A DNA stretch of 64,000 nucleotides from Acetobacter malorum (GTDB taxonomy: Bacteria; Pseudomonadota; Alphaproteobacteria; Acetobacterales; Acetobacteraceae), in assembly GCF_002153605.1 (NCBI RefSeq), contig NZ_JOPG01000010.1, positions 1-64,000 on the forward strand, given 5' to 3'. Shown one piece after another: positions 25,127 through 34,000 of this stretch (position 1 is its first letter; each line of letters starts with the position of its first letter). Under the pieces are notes generated by a model. It saw only the letters and a list, made by a program, of their open reading frames with translations. It had not been told where the DNA came from and did no database searches. Both the position numbers and the translations under genes were made by a program.

Positions 25127-26545
25127 TTAACGCCCGCTCATAATCCGTTCGATCAGCTGTGCGACCGTCGGCACAAAGCCATTGGCGTAGAACGGGTCTG
25201 TTGCAAAGCGCCACGCATTGGTGCCGCCAAACATCAGATTATGGTCCAGAATGTCCGCCGCATCCGGTCCGCTGGCATGGGCCGCAGCCTGAAGCGTCTT
25301 CTGGATACAGAAGGACCGCGGGTCCGCCTTGTGCCCGTTGCTGTAATCCGGCGCACGCTGGCTCCAGTTGGAGAACTTGCACTCGGACAGACAGCCCATG
25401 CACGCAACCTGATCCGCGATGATTTCCCGCGCCCGGTCAGGCGTTACAAAAATCAGCGTGGAATCTGGCGTGCGCATGGCTTCGGTAAAGCCCTGAGCCT
25501 CCCAGCCATGAATGCGCTGGAGGTCTTCCTCCGTCACAAACACTTCGCGCTTGCGGGCACCCACGCCATAGGACGCAGTATGTGCACCCAGCGCTTCCGG
25601 CGAGAATGGCACCTGCCGCTCAGACCGGCCCCGCAGCTCCTGCAGGAAGCTGTTGTTTACGGCAGAGGAGTAAAAGCCGGTTGGGGAGAAGCGATTGAGA
25701 TAGACGTCACCCTTTTTCAGGGTGAGCAGCCTGTCTTTCCACGCCTGCGGGATCGGGCTTTCCTGCGTCAGCAACGGACGCGTGCCGAACTGGAACACAA
25801 TCGGCCCCAGTTCCGGGTTCCCAATCCAGTCTTCCCATTCTTCCAGACACCAGACACCACCCGCCATGATAATGGGGGTTTCATCCAGCCCGAAGCTGCG
25901 CATGAGTTTGCGCAGAGCCGCCACGCGGGGGTACGGGTCTTCCGGCTTCAGCGGGTTTTCCGTGTTGGACAGGCCGTTATGGCCGCCAGCCCGCCACGGG
26001 TCTTCATACACAACACCGCCCAGCAGGTCGGACGTCTTGCTATAGGCCCGCTTCCACAGCGCGTTGAACGCCCGTGCGGAAGACACGATGGGGTAATAGT
26101 AAACCCCATATTCCACAGCAATGTCAGAGAGCCGGTACGGCATACCCGCGCCACAGGTCACACCCTGAATAAGGCCTTTGGCCCCATCCAGAACGCCTCT
26201 GATCACGCGTTCTGCCGATCCCATTTCCCACAGAATATTGGCATGGATACGCCCACGGCCACCCGCGATGTCATGCGCAATCTGAGCCTGCGCAATGCCG
26301 CCACGAATGGCGTAGTCCACCAGCTCTTCATGCCGGTCCCGACGGGTCCGGCCATGATAGATCTGCGGGACCGGGTTTCCGGCTGCATCGTAACTGTCCG
26401 CATTAACAATGGAGACCGTACCGGCCCCGCCCGCTGCAGCCCATGCTCCGGCTGAAACGCCTGTTGAAACGGAAACACCCTTGCCGCCTTCTACCAGCGG
26501 CAGGACGTCCACGCCCCCCATGCGAACTGCGTTGATCGCCTTCAT
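25127..26545 (-). CDS. NAD(P)H-dependent flavin oxidoreductase, nitronate monooxygenase-like
   Basis: A 472-residue TIM-barrel flavoprotein of the nitronate monooxygenase/FabK superfamily. The FMN-site elements are GVTCGAGMPYRL, TPIIMAGGVW and IVFQFGTRPLL. It is about 120 residues longer than classical nitronate monooxygenases; the extension near residues 385-435 contains a cysteine-rich segment CMGCLSEC plus a later Cys, which could bind a metal or Fe-S cluster. The true substrate is uncertain. The ATG follows AGGA. It lies 35 bp after pnp on the same strand and ends at a terminator. Confidence 0.8.
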   Translation of the reverse strand: MKAINAVRMGGVDVLPLVEGGKGVSVSTGVSAGAWAAAGGAGTVSIVNADSYDAAGNPVPQIYHGRTRRDRHEELVDYAIRGGIAQAQIAHDIAGGRGRIHANILWEMGSAERVIRGVLDGAKGLIQGVTCGAGMPYRLSDIAVEYGVYYYPIVSSARAFNALWKRAYSKTSDLLGGVVYEDPWRAGGHNGLSNTENPLKPEDPYPRVAALRKLMRSFGLDETPIIMAGGVWCLEEWEDWIGNPELGPIVFQFGTRPLLTQESPIPQAWKDRLLTLKKGDVYLNRFSPTGFYSSAVNNSFLQELRGRSERQVPFSPEALGAHTASYGVGARKREVFVTEEDLQRIHGWEAQGFTEAMRTPDSTLIFVTPDRAREIIADQVACMGCLSECKFSNWSQRAPDYSNGHKADPRSFCIQKTLQAAAHASGPDAADILDHNLMFGGTNAWRFATDPFYANGFVPTVAQLIERIMSGR

Positions 26546-26580
26546 ATCTGTCCTATCGTGTTGTCTGGCAAGCGCCGATC

Positions 26581-28731
26581 TTATTCAGCATCCCGACGCG
26601 GAGCCCGCGCAGGCTTGGCGCCCACGGTTTCCGTGATGTCGGCACCCGTTTCCTGGTCAACAACGCGCATGGACAGCTTTACTTTGCCGCGGTCGTCAAA
26701 CCCGATCACTTTCACCTTCACTTCATCACCCTGCTTGACAACGTCGGTCGTCTTGCCAACGCGGCCCTGCGTGAGTTCGGAAATGTGAACCAGACCGTCA
26801 CGTGCGCCCATGAAGTTCACGAACGCGCCGAAGTCAGCCGTTTTCACAACCTTACCGTTGTAAACGCGGCCCAGTTCCGGCTCAGCCACAATACCGTTGA
26901 TGCGATCAATGGCTTTCTGTGCCTGATCATCAGACATTGCAGCGATGGTGATGGTGCCATCATCCCCGATATCGATCTTCGCACCGGAGTATTCAACAAT
27001 CTCACGGATAACTTTACCGCCAGAACCGATCACATCGCGGATTTTTTCGCGCGGCACGGTCAGGGTGGTGATTTTCGGAGCCGTGGAGGACACGTCCGTG
27101 CGGCCTTCCGTCAGCGCCTTGCTCATTTCACCCAGAATGTGCAGACGGCCATTGCGGGCCTGACCCAGAGCGATCTTCATGATTTCCGGCGTGATGGACG
27201 TAATCTTGATGTCCATCTGCAGAGCGGTCACGCCCTGTTCGGTGCCAGCCACCTTGAAGTCCATATCGCCGAGGTGATCTTCATCACCCAGAATGTCGGA
27301 CAGAACGGCGAAGTCTTCGCCTTCCTTGATCAGACCCATGGCAATACCGGCCACAGGGCGCTTCAGCGGAACGCCGGCATCCATCAGAGCCAGAGAAGAC
27401 CCGCAGACGGTCGCCATGGAAGAAGACCCGTTGCTTTCCGTGATTTCAGACACCACGCGCAGCGTATACGGGAATTCCTGACGGCTCGGCAGCAGCGGGT
27501 GGATAGCGCGCCATGCCAGCTTGCCATGCCCGATTTCACGACGGCCCGGAGAGCCAATACGACCGCACTCACCCACAGAGAAGGGAGGGAAGTTGTAGTG
27601 CAGCATGAAGTTGGTGCGATATTCGCCCTGCAGCGCGTCAATCACCTGCTCGTCCTGCCCGGTGCCCAGCGTGGTTACAACCAGCGCCTGCGTTTCACCA
27701 CGGGTGAACAGGGAAGAGCCGTGTGCACGCGGCAGAATGCCAACTTCGGACACAATCGGACGCACCGTGACCAGATCACGTCCGTCAATCCGCATGCCGG
27801 TCTTGAGCACGGACGTGCGAACCACGTCGGCTTCCAGATCCTTCAGCATCGGCTTGGCGGCATCCACGTCCAGCTCTTCTTCAGCCAGCTTGGCCAGAAT
27901 CGCTTCCTTGGCGGCACCAATCTTTTCGTAGCGCGCCTGCTTCTTCTTTTCCTTGTAAGCGTCAACAATCAGCTTGCGGCCCACTTTGTCGATGCGGGTG
28001 CGGAGCTTCTGCGCTTCCTTGGACACTTCCGGCAGATCCCACGGTGCTTTTGCAGCGTGTTCAGCCAGAGAGATGATGGCTTCGATCACCGGCTGGAAGG
28101 CGTTGTGGCCAAAGGTCACGGCATCCAGCATCACGTCTTCAGACAGTTCAGACGCTTCGGATTCGACCATCAGCACGCCTTCTTCCGTACCCGCGACAAC
28201 CAGATCCAGATCGGCTTCAGCCATCTGTTCCAGCGTGGGGTTCAGGATGAAGGCACCGTCCTTGAAGCCAACGCGGGCTGCGCCAACCGGGCCGAAGAAC
28301 GGAATACCGGACAGCGTGAGCGCTGCGGAGCAGCCGATCAGGGCCGGGATGGACGGATCATTTTCCATGTCGTGCGTCAGCACGGTGGCAATGACCTGCA
28401 CCTCGTTGCGGAACCCTTCCGGGAACAGCGGACGCAGCGGGCGGTCGATCAGACGAGAGACGAGGGTTTCATTCTCGGACGGACGGCCTTCACGTTTGAA
28501 GAAGCCACCGGGGATTTTACCCGCAGCGTAGGCTTTTTCCTGATAGTTGACGGTCAGCGGGAAGAAGTCCTGCCCCGGCTTAACGGATTTTGCGCCAACA
28601 GCGGTACACAGCACAACGGTCTCACCATAGGTGACAACCACGGCGCCATCGGCCTGGCGCGCAATCTTGCCCGTTTCCAGCACCAGCGGACGACCGCCCC
28701 ATTCGATTTCTTTACGGTAGTAATTGAACAT
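26581..28731 (-). CDS. pnp: Polyribonucleotide nucleotidyltransferase (PNPase)
   Basis: A 716-residue phosphorolytic 3'-5' exoribonuclease of the RNA degradosome. It has two RNase PH domains (about 10-230 and 310-545), a KH domain with [15 protein letters not shown] (about 560-615) and an S1 domain (about 620-690) with [20 protein letters not shown]. The length is standard. It follows rpsO after a terminator-like hairpin and a 306-bp leader rich in inverted repeats, which fits the autoregulated rpsO-pnp arrangement known from other bacteria. Confidence 0.97.
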   Translation of the reverse strand: MFNYYRKEIEWGGRPLVLETGKIARQADGAVVVTYGETVVLCTAVGAKSVKPGQDFFPLTVNYQEKAYAAGKIPGGFFKREGRPSENETLVSRLIDRPLRPLFPEGFRNEVQVIATVLTHDMENDPSIPALIGCSAALTLSGIPFFGPVGAARVGFKDGAFILNPTLEQMAEADLDLVVAGTEEGVLMVESEASELSEDVMLDAVTFGHNAFQPVIEAIISLAEHAAKAPWDLPEVSKEAQKLRTRIDKVGRKLIVDAYKEKKKQARYEKIGAAKEAILAKLAEEELDVDAAKPMLKDLEADVVRTSVLKTGMRIDGRDLVTVRPIVSEVGILPRAHGSSLFTRGETQALVVTTLGTGQDEQVIDALQGEYRTNFMLHYNFPPFSVGECGRIGSPGRREIGHGKLAWRAIHPLLPSRQEFPYTLRVVSEITESNGSSSMATVCGSSLALMDAGVPLKRPVAGIAMGLIKEGEDFAVLSDILGDEDHLGDMDFKVAGTEQGVTALQMDIKITSITPEIMKIALGQARNGRLHILGEMSKALTEGRTDVSSTAPKITTLTVPREKIRDVIGSGGKVIREIVEYSGAKIDIGDDGTITIAAMSDDQAQKAIDRINGIVAEPELGRVYNGKVVKTADFGAFVNFMGARDGLVHISELTQGRVGKTTDVVKQGDEVKVKVIGFDDRGKVKLSMRVVDQETGADITETVGAKPARAPRRDAE

Positions 28732-29037
28732 ACAGTTCTGCCTTACATTTTACTCAAGGCCACACGAACAGGCGGGGGGAGAACCGAAGGAGCGGACAGC
28801 GCCTCGGACGGCATGGTGACTGGTGGCAAAACCACCCAGGCGCCATGTGGTCGGAAACGCCGTGGCCCGCCGGGATCATGATCCCGCACTCAGACCTGTG
28901 GCCATTATTATTCAGACGCGAGGACCAGCATGGCCTCCGCGCGGAGGGCTATCATCACACAATAGCCCGAAAAAGGGAAAGGGTGCGGCTTGCGGCATAA
29001 CCCGGCAACCGCACCCTTCTCGCCTTCAACTCTGGTC
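28732..29037 (-). promoter_or_regulatory. pnp leader region with inverted repeats
   Basis: No gene is visible here. The leader holds three clear inverted repeats: GGTGG/CCACC (28822-28836), the perfect 16-nt palindrome CGGGATCATGATCCCG (28871-28886) and the 14-nt palindrome CCTCCGCGCGGAGG (28934-28947), besides the rpsO terminator. In enterobacteria the pnp leader is cut by RNase III and bound by PNPase for autoregulation; whether this leader does the same is inference. Confidence 0.45.
28970..29018 (-). terminator. Terminator-like hairpin after rpsO
   Basis: Ten-bp arms AAGGGTGCGG (28979-28988) and CCGCACCCTT (29009-29018) enclose a 20-nt loop; on the minus strand TCCCTTTTT follows. It is 19 bp after the rpsO stop and probably gives partial termination ahead of pnp. 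Confidence 0.75.
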
Positions 29038-29307
29038 TTAGCGACGCAGGCCGAGACGACCGATCAGCGTTTCGTAGCGGCTCTGGCTCTTACGACGCAG
29101 GTAGTCGAGCAGGCTGCGACGACGACCAACGAGGATCAGCAGACCACGGCGGGAATGGAAATCCTTCGCGTGGGTCTTCAGGTGCTCGGTCAGGTTAACA
29201 ATGCGCTCGGTCAGAATTGCGATCTGAACTTCCGGTGACCCCGTGTCTGTGGGGGTCGTCTGGTATTCACTGATAACTGCCGTGCGGCGTTCTGCGGTAA
29301 TCGACAT
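29038..29307 (-). CDS. rpsO: 30S ribosomal protein S15
   Basis: An 89-residue S15 that binds the central domain of 16S rRNA. Landmarks are [37 protein letters not shown] and the C-terminal [13 protein letters not shown]. The ATG at 29307 is chosen over the adjacent GTG because GGAG lies 6 nt before it. It starts 24 bp after truB and precedes pnp, the classical truB-rpsO-pnp order. Confidence 0.98.
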   Translation of the reverse strand: MSITAERRTAVISEYQTTPTDTGSPEVQIAILTERIVNLTEHLKTHAKDFHSRRGLLILVGRRRSLLDYLRRKSQSRYETLIGRLGLRR

Positions 29308-29331
29308 CACTGTCTCCGTACAAAGAAGGTT

Positions 29332-30249
29332 CTAGAGAATCCGCACAGGGCGCAGGAAGCCGTCTTCACGACGACAAAGGCCCAGTACGCGCCCCCCTTC
29401 CATGGCCCGGATGGGTGCGTCCTCATTATCAATCTGAGGGAGACGATCCATCAGATCGACAAGGCTGAGCGCCTGTCCGTGCAACAAGGACACTGCTTCG
29501 TCTTTGGTCAGGGCCACCGCCGGGATGTCGGCCAGCGCGGTCGAGACCGGACGCAGCAGCTCCGGTGAGGCATGGGGGTTGTCGTCGTTTAGGACAATTT
29601 TGTCCAGAACAATCGCATCAGCCTCCGTAAAAGGCCCCACGCGCAGGCGGCGGAGCGCGGTTATATGGCCAACAGTGCCGCAGGCCAGCGCCACATCACG
29701 CGCCAGCGCGCGCATGTACACGCCCTTGCCGGATTCGACCTCAAAGATCGCGGTATCTGCATCGGGCCGTTCGATCAGCTCAAACCGGTCCACCCGCGCC
29801 GGGCGGGGCGGCAGTTCCGGCGCACGCCCTTCACGCGCCATATCATAGGACCGCTCCCCCGCGACTTTCAGCGCGGAGAACACGGGCGGTACCTGCATGA
29901 TGTCACCCGTCAGAGCGGGGAGTGCTGCGCGCAGTTCCTCATCCGTCGGGCGCACGTCGGATACTTCCGTCACGTTGCCATCGGCATCGTCACTGTCGCG
30001 CGCTTCGCCCAGTTTGAGCGTGAAGCGGTAGATTTTGGTGCCGTCCATGATGTACGGCACAGTTTTGGTGGCTGCGCCAAAGGCCAGCGGCAAAAGGCCG
30101 GTTGCCAGAGGGTCCAGCGTGCCGCCGTGCCCGACTTTCTGCGCATCAAAAATCCGTTTGGCCCGACCCACCATCTGGGTGGATGTCACCCCGGAAGGCT
30201 TGTCGATCACCAGCCAGCCATCCAGCGGGCGGCCGCGTCTGCGTCGCAT
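29332..30249 (-). CDS. truB: tRNA pseudouridine(55) synthase
   Basis: A 305-residue enzyme that makes pseudouridine 55 in the T loop of tRNAs. The catalytic Asp46 is in GHGGTLDPLATGLLP, with KPSGVTSTQ before it and the Lys/Tyr region KIYRFTLKLG after. A C-terminal PUA-like part is present. The first residues are a basic RRRRGR run. It is the first gene of truB-rpsO-pnp; 203 bp separate it from the divergent Mla-type operon. Confidence 0.95.
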   Translation of the reverse strand: MRRRRGRPLDGWLVIDKPSGVTSTQMVGRAKRIFDAQKVGHGGTLDPLATGLLPLAFGAATKTVPYIMDGTKIYRFTLKLGEARDSDDADGNVTEVSDVRPTDEELRAALPALTGDIMQVPPVFSALKVAGERSYDMAREGRAPELPPRPARVDRFELIERPDADTAIFEVESGKGVYMRALARDVALACGTVGHITALRRLRVGPFTEADAIVLDKIVLNDDNPHASPELLRPVSTALADIPAVALTKDEAVSLLHGQALSLVDLMDRLPQIDNEDAPIRAMEGGRVLGLCRREDGFLRPVRIL

Positions 30250-30452
30250 GAAGAACTCCCGTCGTAAAATTCAGAAATCCGGCCAGAAAGCCGGTAAAGC
30301 ATGGCTGCATCTAGCGGACCCACTGCCCCGCCGCAATGGCTGGCCCAGCGCCCGGTGGGGTGTCCCGTATACCGGACCCGGGCAAGCTCTTCCCACAGAA
30401 CATGGCCGCCACACCCTTTGGCAGGGCTGGTCAGCCCGGAAACCGTGCCCTA

Positions 30453-31637
30453 ATGTCGCCACACATCATGACCGATCCTACCCCCCACGCTGCCCCTCCG
30501 CATCCGGCGCAAACTCCTGAAAAACCTGTCTGGACGCTGGAAGGGGACACCTCTGCCCCCCGCCTTGTGCTGCGGGGCACGTGGAGCGTGCAGGATGGCG
30601 GCATGACCCCTTTCCCAACGGACGGACTGGCACAGGCGCAGAGCCACGGCACCCTGACGTTTGACAGTCAGGGCGTAAGCGGCTGGGATTCCGCCTTTAT
30701 TGCGTTCCTGTGGGACGTAAAGCAGGCCGCAAGCCATGCCGGGTTGCAGTTTGACCCGCGAGGCCTGCCCGCATCCGCCCAGCGTCTGCTGGCCCTGCTG
30801 CCGGATGCCCCTGCCCCCAATAAGGCGGCGGACCGCAAAAAGCCCCCTCTGCTGGAGCGCGTGGGGGACAAAAGCCTCAATGTGCTGAATGAAACCGGCA
30901 CCGTGACGGAACTGGCGCTGGAGACCGCACAGGGAGCCTGCAAAACCCTGACGGGTAAAAGCGGGATGCGCCTGAAGGATCTGGCCAACGATATCTGGAA
31001 CGCCGGTCCCTCCGCCCTGCTGATTGTGGGCGTGGTGAATTTTCTGGTGGGCGCCATTCTGGCCTTTGTCGGGCTGGTGGAACTGCGGCGCTTTGCAGCG
31101 GAAATCTACGTCGCCAATCTGGTCGGTATTGCCTGCGCGCGAGAAATCTCCGCCATCATGACCGCCATTGTCATGGCCGGACGAACCGGCGGGGCCTATG
31201 CCGCCCGCATTTCCACCATGCTGGGCAATGAGGAAATTGACGCTCTGCAGGTGTTTGGCATCCCGGTATCCAGTTACATCCTGCTGCCCTCCATCCTCTC
31301 GCTGGGGCTGATGATGCCGCTGCTGTATATCTACGGCACGCTCATTGCGATTTTCGGCGGGTTTGTTGTGTCCGTCAGCATGATGGACATCTCCCCCCTG
31401 GGCTATCTGAACACCACCTTTGAAGGGGTTTCCCTGACCGAATTTGTGTTCGGCTTCGTCAAATCCTTCTTCTTTGCCAGCTTTATCGCGCTGGCCGCCT
31501 GCCGGGTTGGCCTGCGGGCCGGGCGAAGTGCCGCAGATGTCGGGATTGCCGCAACACGGGCCGTGGTGATTGGCATTGTGGGCGTTATCGCCATGGATGC
31601 CATATTTGCCGTCATGGCCACCGTGCTGGGGATCTGA
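30453..31637 (+). CDS. MlaE-type lipid ABC transporter permease with N-terminal STAS-like domain
   Basis: About 394 residues. The first 130 form a STAS-like domain (LVLRGTWSVQDGG, GVSGWDSAFIAFLWDV), equivalent to MlaB fused to the permease as is common in alphaproteobacteria. The rest is an MlaE domain with five or six membrane helices; EISAIMTAIVMAGRTGGAYAA and EIDALQVFGI are family signatures. It forms the inner-membrane core of a phospholipid transporter that maintains outer-membrane asymmetry. Starts at 30453 or 30468 are both possible, and the frame is open further upstream without support. It is first of four tightly packed genes. Confidence 0.9.
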   Translation: MSPHIMTDPTPHAAPPHPAQTPEKPVWTLEGDTSAPRLVLRGTWSVQDGGMTPFPTDGLAQAQSHGTLTFDSQGVSGWDSAFIAFLWDVKQAASHAGLQFDPRGLPASAQRLLALLPDAPAPNKAADRKKPPLLERVGDKSLNVLNETGTVTELALETAQGACKTLTGKSGMRLKDLANDIWNAGPSALLIVGVVNFLVGAILAFVGLVELRRFAAEIYVANLVGIACAREISAIMTAIVMAGRTGGAYAARISTMLGNEEIDALQVFGIPVSSYILLPSILSLGLMMPLLYIYGTLIAIFGGFVVSVSMMDISPLGYLNTTFEGVSLTEFVFGFVKSFFFASFIALAACRVGLRAGRSAADVGIAATRAVVIGIVGVIAMDAIFAVMATVLGI

Positions 31638-31639
31638 AG

Positions 31640-32422
31640 ATGAACGCACCAGACACCATTATCTCCGTGCGCGATCTGGGCCTGTCCTTTGGCCCCAAGG
31701 TCATCCAGCAGAATGTCTCCTTTGACCTCAAGCGCGGTTCGATCTTTGCCGTCATGGGCGGCTCCGGCTGCGGGAAAAGCACCCTGCTGAAAAGCATGAT
31801 CGGCCTGTTACGCCCCACAGCCGGGCAGATTCTGGTCGGGCAGGAGGATTACTGGGCGCAGAACGACAAGCGGCGCACGGAAATCAATCATCGCTTTGGT
31901 GTGCTGTTCCAGAGTGCGGCCCTGTGGAGTTCCATGACGGTGGGGGAAAATGTCGCCCTGCCCATGGAAATGTTCACGCCCCTGCCGCCGGATGTCATCC
32001 GCCGTCTGGTGGAACTCAAGCTGGGCTTTGTGGGCATGGAACAGGCGATTGACCTGATGCCCTCTGAAATTTCCGGCGGCATGCGCAAACGCGCAGGCCT
32101 TGCCCGCGCCATTGCTCTGGACCCGGACATTCTGTTTTTTGACGAACCCTCCGCCGGTCTGGACCCTATTACCTCCGCCCGGCTGGATGACCTGATTCTG
32201 ACCCTGCGGGACGGGCTGGGGGCGACCATTGTGATTGTCAGCCACGAATTACCAAGCCTGTTTGCCATTGCAGATGACGGTATTTTTCTGGATGCCAAAA
32301 CCCACAAACCCATTGCACGCGGGGCCCCCCGAGATTTGCGGGACCACTGCACCATTCCGGAAGTAATGGCTTTTATGAACCGTCAGGCGGAGATTTCCCC
32401 GACGGATGAGACGAAGGGCTGA
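31640..32422 (+). CDS. MlaF-type ABC transporter ATP-binding protein
   Basis: A 260-residue ATPase of the lipid transporter. Walker A GGSGCGKST is at about residues 39-47, the signature ISGGMRKRAGLAR near 137, and Walker B ILFFDEPSAGLDP near 160. The FFDEPSAGLDPITS wording is typical of MlaF/Ttg2A. It lies 2 bp after the permease gene and 6 bp before the MCE gene. Confidence 0.92.
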   Translation: MNAPDTIISVRDLGLSFGPKVIQQNVSFDLKRGSIFAVMGGSGCGKSTLLKSMIGLLRPTAGQILVGQEDYWAQNDKRRTEINHRFGVLFQSAALWSSMTVGENVALPMEMFTPLPPDVIRRLVELKLGFVGMEQAIDLMPSEISGGMRKRAGLARAIALDPDILFFDEPSAGLDPITSARLDDLILTLRDGLGATIVIVSHELPSLFAIADDGIFLDAKTHKPIARGAPRDLRDHCTIPEVMAFMNRQAEISPTDETKG

Positions 32423-32428
32423 ACGTTC

Positions 32429-33385
32429 ATGGCTGAAAGCACAAATCGTAAAACCCTGATCGGAGCATTTGTTCTGGGTGGTGGCGCGCTGGCGCTGGCC
32501 GTGATCATGCTGTTTGGGCATATGCGCTTCTTCGCGCCCTCACGGGAGGCTGTGGTGGTGTTCCAGAACTCCATTACCGGTCTGGCCGTGGGAGCTCCTG
32601 TCAATTTCCGTGGTGTGAAGGTGGGGTCAGTCAAAAGCATCACCCTGCGTTTTGACCCGCTGGACCGCAAGGCGTACATCCCCGTTCAGCTCACGCTGGA
32701 GCCGGACCAGATCCATATCGTGCGCGACGTGCCGGGTGGCACCAAGGTCAGCATGCAGGAGATGATTGCCAACGGCCTGCGTGCGGAACTCAATTTGCAG
32801 AGCTTTGTGACCGGCCAGTCCAATATCGAGCTGGATTTTGACAAATCCACGCCTGCCATTCTGCATCCACGCATTACGGGTGAGCTGGAAATTCCTGCCC
32901 GCCTCTCCACCATGGAGAAGCTGAAAGATACGCTGAGCGACCTCCCGGTAAAGGACATTGCCAGCCACGCCGATGCCACGCTCCTGTCCATCAAGACGCT
33001 CAGCGACAAGATGAATACGGACCTGCCGCCGCTGATTGCCAGCGTGAAAGTCACCACCGACCGCTCGCATGACACCGTTCAGGCTGCTACGGACGCTATT
33101 CGGGACCTTCAGGCCAAGCTGGATGTCACGCTGCTGAAAATGGACAAGCTGCTGCAAACCAGCACGGACCAGCTGACCAACCGGGGTGCGGATGTGCATA
33201 CCACTCTGGTTGCCGCGACCAAGACGCTGGATACGCTCCAGACCATTCTTTCCCCGCGTTCCATTGACCGCGCCAATCTGGACGCCGCCCTGCGCGACAT
33301 TGCCGCAGCTGCGGCCTCTCTGCGCGGGTTCTCCAGCGATGTTGAACGCAACCCGCAACTCCTGCTGATGGGACGCCGTCCATGA
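32429..33385 (+). CDS. MlaD-type MCE-domain lipid-binding protein
   Basis: A 318-residue inner-membrane-anchored periplasmic protein. One N-terminal helix (about 11-32) is followed by a single MCE domain (about 40-125) with SITGLAVGAPVNFRGVKVGSVKSI. A long helical C-terminal part (about 160-300) is rich in heptad-like spacing. MCE proteins form hexameric rings that pass lipids between membranes. Its stop overlaps the lipoprotein gene start by 4 bp. Confidence 0.92.
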   Translation: MAESTNRKTLIGAFVLGGGALALAVIMLFGHMRFFAPSREAVVVFQNSITGLAVGAPVNFRGVKVGSVKSITLRFDPLDRKAYIPVQLTLEPDQIHIVRDVPGGTKVSMQEMIANGLRAELNLQSFVTGQSNIELDFDKSTPAILHPRITGELEIPARLSTMEKLKDTLSDLPVKDIASHADATLLSIKTLSDKMNTDLPPLIASVKVTTDRSHDTVQAATDAIRDLQAKLDVTLLKMDKLLQTSTDQLTNRGADVHTTLVAATKTLDTLQTILSPRSIDRANLDAALRDIAAAAASLRGFSSDVERNPQLLLMGRRP

Positions 33386-33975
33386 TGCTTACTCTGCGCC
33401 GCCTCTCCTGCGCGGCCCTGCTTTCCGGCTGCGCGCTGCTGACTTCCTGCGCCTCTCCCCCGCTGCGGCTTTACACGCTGGGCATGCCGTCTGATCAGGA
33501 CGCGCGGCAGCCGCATCTGTCCCCCCGCGCCACCACGATTGAAATCAGCCGCACAGTCATTCCCGATTATCTGGATTCGCAGGATATCGTGCTGCGGAAC
33601 GGGGAAGAAATTGTGCGCAGCCCTAAATCCCGCTGGGCCACGCGACTTTCTCTGGGCATTACGGATCTGATTACCAACCAGATTGCCGTCTCCCACCCCA
33701 ATGAGCTGATTACCGACCAGCCGCTGGCCGATGCCGCAACGCTGCGGGTGCAGGTCAATATTTCGCGTCTGGATGTGGATGAAAATGGATCAGCCGTGCT
33801 GGACGCCAACTGGGCCGTCCTGCCGCAGGACCCGAACAAACCGCTGATCCGTGACCGGGTGCATCTGTCTGAAACGGGCGATGTCAGCAATGATGCCGCC
33901 ATTGCGGCCCTGATGCGCAAAATGATTATCGAGCTGGCCAACCACGTGAACCGCTCTGTCCCGCCCCACGCCTAA
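33382..33975 (+). CDS. ABC-type transport auxiliary lipoprotein (PqiC/DUF330 family)
   Basis: A 197-residue lipoprotein with lipobox LTSC (Cys23 lipidated), then the SPPLRLYTLGMP opening of the PqiC/YmbA family. NQIAVSHPNELITDQPLADAATLRVQVNISRLDVD is the family core. It would sit in the outer membrane and join an MCE transporter to it. The 4-bp overlap with the MCE gene ties it to this transporter. It is a second, separate PqiC-type protein in this window. Confidence 0.88.
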   Translation: MMLTLRRLSCAALLSGCALLTSCASPPLRLYTLGMPSDQDARQPHLSPRATTIEISRTVIPDYLDSQDIVLRNGEEIVRSPKSRWATRLSLGITDLITNQIAVSHPNELITDQPLADAATLRVQVNISRLDVDENGSAVLDANWAVLPQDPNKPLIRDRVHLSETGDVSNDAAIAALMRKMIIELANHVNRSVPPHA

Positions 33976-34000
33976 AACTGGCTGAGGCGGCCCCAGCGGA

